DNA of 64,000 nucleotides from Ailurus styani (lineage: Eukaryota > Chordata > Mammalia > Carnivora > Ailuridae): contig LNAC01001210.1 of assembly GCA_002007465.1 (NCBI GenBank), positions 226,995-290,994 on the forward strand. Direction: 5' to 3'. A model generated the notes under the pieces. That model was not told the origin of the DNA, did no database searches, and saw nothing but the letters and a program-made list of their open reading frames with translations. Each line of letters opens with the position of its first letter. Within the stretch, counting starts at the first letter, position 1. Positions 57,150 through 64,000 of the stretch are shown piece by piece. A program made the translations under genes and the position numbers.

Positions 57150-57424
57150 AGACCCTTTTAAGCGAGGATTACTTCTCAGTGGCCCTCTGCTTTCTTGATC
57201 AACCCTCTTTTCATTCATATGGTGGGCGGTGGGAATGGGAACAAGAGGTGATCTCCTTAGTACCTCTTTTGTAAAAGGAAGCCAACCTCTGTCAGTAAAT
57301 TGTTCTTTTTCTTCTGTGACACGTGAGAAACAAAATCTTACAAAATAGAATCCAGAAGAAGTCATTCGTCATTCCCCTTTATAACTAAGAACAGCAATTC
57401 AAGTTAGCAGTCATTCAGTGTAGG

Positions 57425-57668
57425 ATTAAGAGTTTAGGTTAAGGCTTTGAAATTGGCTATCTGGGCTTGAATCTTGGCTCAACAGATTATAGCTCTATGA
57501 ATTTGGGCAAGTCACTTTACCTCTCCAAGCCTTCATTGCCTCCTCGATAAAATGGGGTTATGATAATAGCTATTTAAAGTGGTGTGGAAATTTAGTTGGA
57601 TAATCTATGTTAAGCTTGTAACAGAGAATCTGGTTATCTAAGTAGTCAATAAATGTTAGCTTCATTAT
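57425..57668 (+). repeat. MIR, near full length
   Basis: 'aaggctttgaaattggctatctgggcttgaatcttggctc', TTTGGGCAAGTCACTTTACC near 57501, 'ctcgataaaatggggttatgataatagc' and 'agtagtcaataaatgttagcttcattatta' in sense. Confidence 0.92.
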
Positions 57669-58149
57669 TATTTATTTACCAATCATCTCCTGTATAGGTT
57701 ACTATACTTGGATATACACAGAAAAATAATGTTCTGTTCCTGCTCTTGGGGAGCTTACAAGTATGAAAAACAGCATGCAGCATTCCTATGAATTTATGAG
57801 ACCCTCATAGACACCAAGTCTTTTAAAATATCATCAAAATTCCCATTTTCTAGTAAAGCTACTGTCATGTTTTTCTGCACACTCAGTTTATCTCTCTTCT
57901 TAAGCCTTTTGAAGTCAGCTACACTAGGCTTTTTTTGCATCTTTCCTTCTAGCCCTATACACAATATGGCCAAATCTTATACCTCATGTATTATTTTTTT
58001 TGTCACTTCCCTGGTGCTTCTCCAAAGCAGACCCTTTTCTTGCATGCAAAGGAAGGAGTCTTTCTTGGAAGAACATCTAGTCCAGAGGCTCCACGTATCA
58101 CATATGCTGACTTTGTCATTTCTTTACAAAGACAGTATATTTTCTTGAA

Positions 58150-58172
58150 AACAAACAAACAAACAAACAAAA
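58150..58172. repeat. (AAAC)n simple repeat
   Basis: AAACAAACAAACAAACAAAC at 58150-58169 with a further partial unit. No associated element visible. 57669-59262 otherwise has no supported feature. Confidence 0.93.
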
Positions 58173-59262
58173 CCCAGCTCTGTAAGAATGATAAGCATAT
58201 TTTAGTGATGCCAGCTTAGCTAAAAACACCCTGCTTCTTTGCTCTGTTAGACTCAGGGCTGCAGTGTTTCTGTAGTCACACTGTTGTCCAGTTGGAGTTC
58301 TTGCAGAAGTTAGTGCATGTGTAAACAGTGATGCCAAAAGTTAGACCAAGTAAAGAGGAAAAAAGTCTTACCACTTCTTAATGGGCTAAAAATTGCCATG
58401 GTAGTATGTGGTTTTAGCATATTATTAGCTCACAATGTATCTTTTAAATTGCTCATCTTCTTGAATGAGTTCTTTGAGATGGAAATGTTGATTTTTTTAT
58501 AGAGTGAGCACATGTCAGTATTGCACTGAAAAAAGAACAAACAGTACTGGTTATTCTGCCATCATATGACATCATAATGAAATACCAGGCTGATTTTATT
58601 GTTTCTGCGATTTGTGCTTTTAGAATATCAATTTTTGGGAAGTTTGTACAACCACAGAGATGGTCAGAAACATTTGGAAATATTGATAACATAGGAGGAA
58701 AATTATAACTGATTCTGTGAAAAAGGACAGTAACATTTTATCTTTTTCATTCATTTTAATCATTCAACAAATATTTTCTGAGTAACTCCTACTATATTTT
58801 AGTGAACCTAAGACTTTATCCATAAAACTATAATCATTTGAGGTAACAATAGAATGGCAGGCAAGTTCTGATATGGCTTACCACCTCCTAGTATTCATGC
58901 CCTTGGGTAATCATTGACTGTGGTCAGGACCTAGTGACTTCTAAAGAACAGAATATGGGAAAATATGGTATGTCACTTCATAGCTAGGTTACAAAAGACC
59001 ATGAATTTAATTGTGCTAAAACTCTCCATTTCTAGCACTCTCCTTTGCCTTCTTGCTTGCTTGTTCTGAAGCAAGCTGCCATATTTGATATCCTCTTTGG
59101 AGAGGCCCATGTGAGAGACCCTGAGCCAGCAAGATGCAGTTAAGTTTCTCCAGGATAAAGGAAGTACTAAGATGGAATCAGCTGTTCTCAAAAGTTTGTT
59201 TTCTCACTTCATACAGAAACACTCAGTCTTTTCTAAGTTTCAGCCAGACGTAAATGATGTTG

Positions 59263-59311
59263 CTATATATACATATTTTTATATATTTAAATATATATTA
59301 TTATTATTATT
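59263..59311. repeat. AT-rich low-complexity run
   Basis: Alternating TATATA and (ATT)n sequence. 59312-60335 has no other recognisable feature except a weak MIR-like patch at 59490-59550. Confidence 0.85.
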
Positions 59312-60339
59312 TTTACTGGTATTCTTACAACATTTTTTTCCATTAACTATACTTCCGCCTATGTTTTACTTTTTTCCCTTTTTATGCCTTTTTTCCGTTT
59401 AGCTGCTTTTTTTCCCCTTTACTGTGATGCAATGTGTTTTCACAGAAAAGATTTGTGCTCCAAGGCCAAAGCTTACTGATTTTGTAATCTTACTTAATTT
59501 TTCTGAAACTTAGGTTTCCTATGTATAAATTGAGAATAATAACATCTGCTATATTAGACATGACCTTTTTATTTCAAGTGACAGAAATCTACCTCTAACT
59601 TAGGCAACCAGTAAAAGTAGAAATTCATCAATTCAGTTAACTTAAGAAATGAGTGCAGTTGAGGCTTAGGAATTACTGACACCAGAGACTGTAATGTCAA
59701 GAGAACTTTGCCTTTCCATCTATAAAACTCTATTATATTCTAGTCAGCTTCATTTCCTTAAACTGGCTGCTTTGACATGGCTGGAAACTTGCTTACCACC
59801 AGCTCCTATTTCTTATATCTCTGAGATATGTTTGCCACCAGAAAGGGACTGGATTTCTTTCTAGCTCTAATTTAATAAATGCTGAGGAAAGACTGATTGG
59901 CCCATCTTGGCTTACATTGGTTGTGGGAAAAGGCCTGTGTTTGGCAACCCTCAAGAAAATTACCTGGTTAGAATGTGTATGGGAGTATTACACCAGTTTT
60001 TGAAGGATGATCATGAGACTTAGAAACAAAAATTCTTCTAAAATACTTGGTTTATGTTATTGTTCTTGTAATTTTTTCCTCTAAGTGTGAAAAGCGTAGT
60101 CTTATCTGTGTATTTGTAAAATAGAGACTGTAGTCTGTGCTCTAGCTTCAGAACCAACCAATTTGTAGGACTGGGCAAAATGAAATATTATAATGTAGAC
60201 TGTAAATGCAAAACAATAATTATTATCTAACTCTCTCTTTAGATACTGTTAAAGTCCCTCTAAAAAAGGTCTGACACTAAAAAATTACATTACTTACCTA
60301 TGCTTTCTATCTTGATTTTAATATTATGTAATAAATATC

Positions 60340-60485
60340 CTCCATCTTTCTAGGTAGCATGTACAATGATAACATAATGGCTATATACTATTCCATTATG
60401 CTGATGGATCATAATTTATGCTGTACTTCCTATTTATTAGTTGGATTTCATAGTTTAATATAAATCATTTTTGGCTATTAAGGAT
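60340..60485 (-). mobile_element. Old L1 fragment, antisense
   Basis: 'ataacataatggctatatactattccattatgctgatggatcataatttatgctgtacttcc' is the decayed complement of the L1 ORF2 C-terminal stretch that reads 'atacaatggaatattacacagcc' in the copy at 7.4 kb. Confidence 0.65.
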
Positions 60486-60739
60486 TTTGACATTGTAGAT
60501 TCTTAGTAGTGTACTGGATTGAAGATAGGTTGTACTAAAATAGAGTTGTTCACAAATAGGCAATTGCAATACTGTTTGGTAAGTGTTCAGTAAATACTAA
60601 TTGCATGGGTGCATGTGTCGAAGAATGGGTTTCGTGGAATAAGTATACTTTAACATGGAAAGAACATTTGGCTGAGAATAAGACGAGAGGGAAAGCTGTG
60701 CGCTTGAAAATTGTGAGAAATCTTGTTTTGCAATATAAG

Positions 60740-60845
60740 ATGCCTTTGGTGTCAAGAACTTTGACTTTTGTATCTGTCCAGCTCTGTGACCTTGAATAAA
60801 CCCTTACTTTCCTGAGTCTCAGTTTCTGAAGGATTCCTAAAAATT
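60740..60845 (+). repeat. MIR fragment
   Basis: 'ccagctctgtgaccttgaataaacccttactttcctgagtctcagtttctgaagg' is the central MIR segment in sense. 60846-61875 is otherwise unassigned. Confidence 0.75.
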
Positions 60846-61879
60846 TCAAATAAAAATTATTTGATTGTCAAATGACTATCTACAGATTGTTGGGCTGAAG
60901 AGAGGATATGGATAATAATTTCCTAATATAGATTACAAAGTTGAATAAAGCAAATTATAATAATTGTGAGAACTTAACTATCTTGATGGCTGCTGGAAGC
61001 TAGTATCTGCCAAAGGCAGTAAAGCACTTGTTTGGTTGACAGTTTTAGAGGATAAAGAGGGTAAAGAAAAAAGAGTGTAAAGAAAAAAAGCAGTGAGAGA
61101 ATCTTTCCATGGCATCTACAAATGTGATAAGTAGGAAAAGCTATTAGAAGATCAAATGTGAGCAAAATCATTTTTTAAAGAGAAAAGTAGTGAATTCTGG
61201 AAACAATAGAGTGATTTATATGTTCCCGTAGCTGTGAAAACAGTGTAGAGAATTATTAAGCTTGTGCTTTGTAAACATTTAGAAGAAAGAGTGATTAGTA
61301 AGAGCCACTAAGAAGAAACCCTGCCAAAATAAATTTGCTTCCTTTTTGGGTGGGGTTAGTGCACTTCATGTATGGGAGAATTCCATACACAAAGAGTATA
61401 TTGATTTCAGCAAATCAATTTACAAAGGCTTCCATGTCATACAACTTATAGCTAAAATGATGAATTTGTACCTAAGTGAATTTGCAGTTGATTGAGCAAC
61501 CATTGTGGTGTGACAGCAAAACAATCTAAGCAATCTTAGTCTCCATTAATAGATGTGTAATGTCCATAAAAAGGGAAATAATGGTCTCCCTGGTTATTAA
61601 AATTAATAGTGCACAGGAAGGTCCCTGGGTCACCAGGTACCCTTTCCTTTCCAAAGTCAGCACTGTGGAGAAGACAAAAGAATAGATGTGTGAGCTTAAA
61701 AAGGTCAGGGATGAAGAAATTTGAAGCCAACTAGAGATTTCAGGTATAGATGAAGGAAAGAGGAAACTTTCTACTTAAGCCCAAAGGCAGGTATTGTGAT
61801 AGTGTCATACCAGGCAGAATGAGTGTATTGTGGGTTTCCTGAGGAATGGTATCATGTCTCATTGAACTTTTTAATCCAT

Positions 61880-62260
61880 TCTTGCTCTTAAAGCCTAGTG
61901 CATTATGCCTGGAACAGAGGAAATACTCAGTAAACAATTACTGAATAAGTGATAAATGCAAATGCATGAATGGGTTGCCTTCCAAGTGGAGAAGATGCCC
62001 TGCCAGTAATTCTGTCCCTCAAGACCACTGAAACAAAATAGATTTGTACTTTACCCAGGGCAGTGCTACTTGCCTCTAGCATTGTGCAAAGAGAATATTC
62101 CAATGATAGAGTTTATAAACATCCTATCCAAATCTTTTTTTCAGATAAGGAAACTGAATTCTCAGAGAGACCAAGAGGCTTGTCTAGGATTCCATAGTTA
62201 ATTAGGAACACAGTTGGCTTAGGAAATACTGGTCTCTTGGATCCTATTCCAGCAAAACTT
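61880..62260. repeat. L2-like 3' end (sense) and MIR (antisense)
   Basis: 61880-61960: 'aaagcctagtgcattatgcctggaacagaggaaatactcag' with 'aattactgaataagtg', end of an L2 element. 62095-62260: 'ttcagataaggaaactgaattctcagagagaccaagaggcttgtctaggattcc', antisense MIR. Confidence 0.7.
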
Positions 62261-62529
62261 TTTCCCTGCCTTCTTTCTCCCCTTCTGCTCTCTGCTTCAG
62301 CTCCTTCATAGACAGTGCCTTAATACATTGCCCACCTGAACACTTAATATGAATAGACTTGTGTCAGTCACTCCTGAGCTCATTCCCTGCTCCACACTTT
62401 ACCTTCCAAACTGATCTACACGCTTGTTTTTGTACCTGTTTGGCCTCAGCATCTTCCCTGTATCCCTTACTTCTTCCAATCTGGGGTTTTGGTCCTCAAT
62501 ACTATCCTAGTTGTTTCTTTTTCTCTTAG

Positions 62530-62753
62530 AAAGTCAAAGATAAGGGATGCCCGGGTGGCTCAGTTGGTTAAGCGTCTGTTTTCGGCTCAGGTCATGATCC
62601 CACGGTCTTGGGATCAAGTTCCGCATGGGGCTCCTTGTTCAGTGGGGGGCCTCCTTCTCCTTCTCCCTCTTCCCCTGCTTGTGCTCTCTCTCTCTCTCTC
62701 ACTCACTCATTCTCTCTCAAATAAATAAAATCTTTTAAAAAAAAGTCAAAGAT
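62530..62753 (+). mobile_element. CanSINE with 12-bp target-site duplication
   Basis: Sense CanSINE (about 62544-62741): GATGCCCGGGTGGCTCAGTT, 'ttcggctcaggtcatgatcccacggtcttggg', CT-rich (CTCT)n run and AAATAAATAAAATC tail. AAAGTCAAAGAT occurs exactly at 62530-62541 and 62742-62753. The 79-codon frame is a SINE translation. Confidence 0.95.
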
Positions 62754-62767
62754 GATGATTTTATAAG

Positions 62768-63335
62768 TTAGCTATTACGTGTAACAGATTACCCCAAAAC
62801 TAAGTGCCTTAGGCTACAAACATTTATCATCTCAGTTTATACGGATAGGGAATAAGGGAGCTTCTGAGCTGTGTGGTTCTGATTTCAGGTCTCTCATGAG
62901 GTTTCAGTCAAGATACTTATTGGGACTACAGTTTCATCTGAAGTCTCAACATGGGGAGGACCCATTTACAAACTCATTCACATGGTTATTAGTAGGTTTC
63001 AGTTCTTCACTGGCTGTTGGTCAGAGGCATCAGTTCCTCACCACATGGGCTTTTCCATAAGTTGCCAGAGTGTCCTCATGACATAGCCACTGATTTTACC
63101 TAGAGCTAGTGAGCTGAGAGACAGGGAGAGAAAGAAAGATAAAGAGGGAGAGGGAGAGGGAGAGAAAATTCATTGCATTTATAACCCAGTTTTGGAAATG
63201 ATGTGCCATCTACCACATGTTATTTGTCACACAGATCTTCTTGGCACAATAAGGAGGGGACTGCACAAGAGTGTGAATACCAAGAAGTGGGGATTACTGG
63301 GGTTCATCTTGGAGGCTGGCTGTACAAGAGTGCAG
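62768..63335 (-). mobile_element. MaLR/MLT1-like LTR, antisense, near full length
   Basis: The complement of an LTR 3' end is at the left (AGATTACCCCAAAACTAAGTG near 62788, then 'aaacatttatcatctcag') and the 5' side is at the right. Intermediate blocks 'tctctcatgaggtttcagtcaag', 'agttcctcaccacatgggcttttcc', 'gagtgtcctcatgacatagcc', a GA-rich (GAGGGA)n run near 63143-63165, 'aaggaggggactgcacaagagtgtgaatacc' and 'catcttggaggctggctg' are in the expected order. Frames at 63.2-63.46 kb lie in it and are not genes. Confidence 0.78.
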
Positions 63336-63472
63336 AGTACATTTTTGGCAAGGAGATCCAGAAACAAAACTTATTTAAAAGCTATTTTATTGGGGAAATA
63401 TATTCATACAGTCCAAAAATAAAGTATAAAAAGATATTGCCCTCATCTTTCCCCCTTTGTAGGTAACCATTT

Positions 63473-63698
63473 AAAAGAGTTTCTTGGGGCGCCTGGGTGG
63501 CTCAGTGGGTTAAAGCCTCTGCTTTCGGCTCAGGTCATGATCTCAGGGTCCTGGGATCGAGGCCTGCATCGGGCTCCCTGCTCGGCAGGGAGCCTGCTTC
63601 CTCCTCTCTCTCTGCCTGCCTCTCTGCCTACTTGTAATCTCTCTCTCTCTCTGTCAAATAAATAAATAAAATCGTTAAAAAAATAAAAGAGCTTCTTG
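63473..63698 (+). mobile_element. CanSINE, young type, 14-bp target-site duplication
   Basis: Sense CanSINE (about 63487-63684): GGCGCCTGGGTGGCTCAGTG then GGTTAAAGCCTCTGCTTTCG, 'cctgggatcgaggcctgcatcggg', 'ctctgcctgcctctctgcc' and an A-rich tail. AAAAGAGTTTCTTG at 63473-63486 and AAAAGAGCTTCTTG at 63685-63698 differ at one base. The right target duplication and tail lie inside the first unit of the 159-bp tandem duplication. Confidence 0.96.
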
Positions 63699-63994
63699 TA
63701 TATTAATTTAGAGCAGAGGTCAGAAGAACAATTTTTTATAAAAAGTCATATATAAATATTTTAGGCTTTATAGGTCATAGTCTTTTTTTTTAATTTTATT
63801 TTTATTGTTTGCCCAAGGGGTACAGGTCTGTGAATAAAAAAATAAAAGAGCTTCTTGTATATTAATTTAGAGCAGAGGTCAGAAGAACAATTTTTTATAA
63901 AAAGTCATATATAAATATTTTAGGCTTTATAGGTCATAGTCTTTTTTTTTAATTTTATTTTTATTGTTTGCCCAAGGGGTACAGGTCTGTGAAT
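63676..63994. repeat. Perfect 159-bp tandem duplication
   Basis: Units 63676-63834 and 63835-63993 are identical by eye with no indel. Each starts in TAAAAAAATAAAAGAGCTTC, passes through a decayed hAT-like piece ('aaatattttaggctttataggtcatag') and ends inside the complement of a young L1 3' end at GTACAGGTCTGTGAA. The outer left edge joins the SINE tail and the outer right edge continues normally into the L1 (CATCAG). Only one base of microhomology (T) is seen at the junction. Confidence 0.97.
63712..63781 (+). mobile_element. hAT-Charlie-type fragment (also present in the second duplicate unit)
   Basis: AGCAGAGGTCAGAAGAACAA and then 'ataaatattttaggctttataggtcatagtc' resembles the start of the same hAT-derived family as at 21.1-22.1 kb, in the opposite orientation. 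An L1 end follows directly. The same sequence is repeated 159 bp to the right. Confidence 0.6.
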
Positions 63995-64000
63995 CATCAG
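63941..64000 (-). mobile_element. Young carnivoran L1 3' end, antisense, running off the window
   Basis: T-run, AATTTTATTTTTATTGTTTG and CCCAAGGGGTACAGGTCTGT are the complement of the L1 3' end seen at 31.0 and 35.2 kb (sense ACCCCTTGGGCAAAGAATAA). The copy continues past 64000. A partial copy of the same 50-odd bases ends the first duplicate unit (63782-63834). Confidence 0.9.

Noticed and set aside
57003..57365. 120-codon reverse frame with a Cys-Val run, and Thr-His runs on the other strand
   Set aside because: Produced by the CA microsatellite.
63487..63560. tRNA-like promoter boxes in CanSINE heads
   Set aside because: These are tRNA-derived SINE heads with diverged arms and no complete cloverleaf; not functional tRNA genes.
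1..64000. CRISPR array, operon, phage or other prokaryotic system
   Set aside because: All repeats and composition are mammalian; there are no regularly spaced direct repeats with unique spacers and no long coding frames.

Overview
This is nuclear DNA from a carnivoran mammal, most likely a mustelid (ferret, mink, marten or badger group). The main evidence is the set of tRNA-derived CanSINE copies. The least diverged ones share a head reading GTGGGTTAAAGCCTCTGC (in sense), which I associate from memory with mustelid-type CanSINEs and not with canid SINEC_Cf. Short 3' ends of a young carnivoran L1 and a deep layer of placental repeats (MIR, L2, MaLR LTRs, HAL1, Tigger and hAT fossils) fit this. 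The DNA is AT-rich and shows no CpG island.

I found no protein-coding exon, functional tRNA, rRNA or other RNA gene. The longest stop-free frames are 110 to 136 codons. Nearly all lie in L1, L2, SINE or microsatellite sequence and show no domain or coding-like character. The window reads as intergenic or deep intronic sequence.

Layout: 0-4.6 kb holds L1 fragments on both strands, three CanSINEs and a MaLR-like LTR. 6.6-9.9 kb is a nearly full-length HAL1-like element broken by one L1 3' end and two SINEs. 10-15 kb has an L1 fragment, a Tigger-type DNA transposon, MIRs, a SINE and two LTR fragments. 15.8-17.3 kb is largely repeat-free. 18.9-19.4 kb is a SINE inside the tail of another SINE, followed by 1.5 kb of repeat-poor DNA. 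21.1-22.1 kb is an hAT fossil split by an old L1. 23.5-24.9 kb has a long GT microsatellite, L2, MIR and a poly-C run ending in the only N. 25-26.7 kb is repeat-poor. 26.8-28 kb is an L1 with a second L1 3' piece inside it. 31-35.4 kb carries two young L1 3' ends in the same orientation. 38.2-40.6 kb is the longest repeat-poor stretch. 40.6-48.4 kb has SINEs, L1M, a MER8-like element and an ancient repeat. 51-57 kb has MIRs, SINEs, an intact solo MaLR LTR and CA/GT runs. The last 1.5 kb has two SINEs, an LTR and a perfect 159-bp tandem duplication.

There is no gene system to reconstruct. The points that most merit a second look are the identical 159-bp duplication at the right end, two insertions that seem to consist only of a simple-sequence tail between target-site duplications, the nested retroelements, and the repeat-poor islands that could hold conserved non-coding elements. 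Repeat names come from recognition of consensus sequence by eye, without a database search, so family names are firmer than subfamily names.
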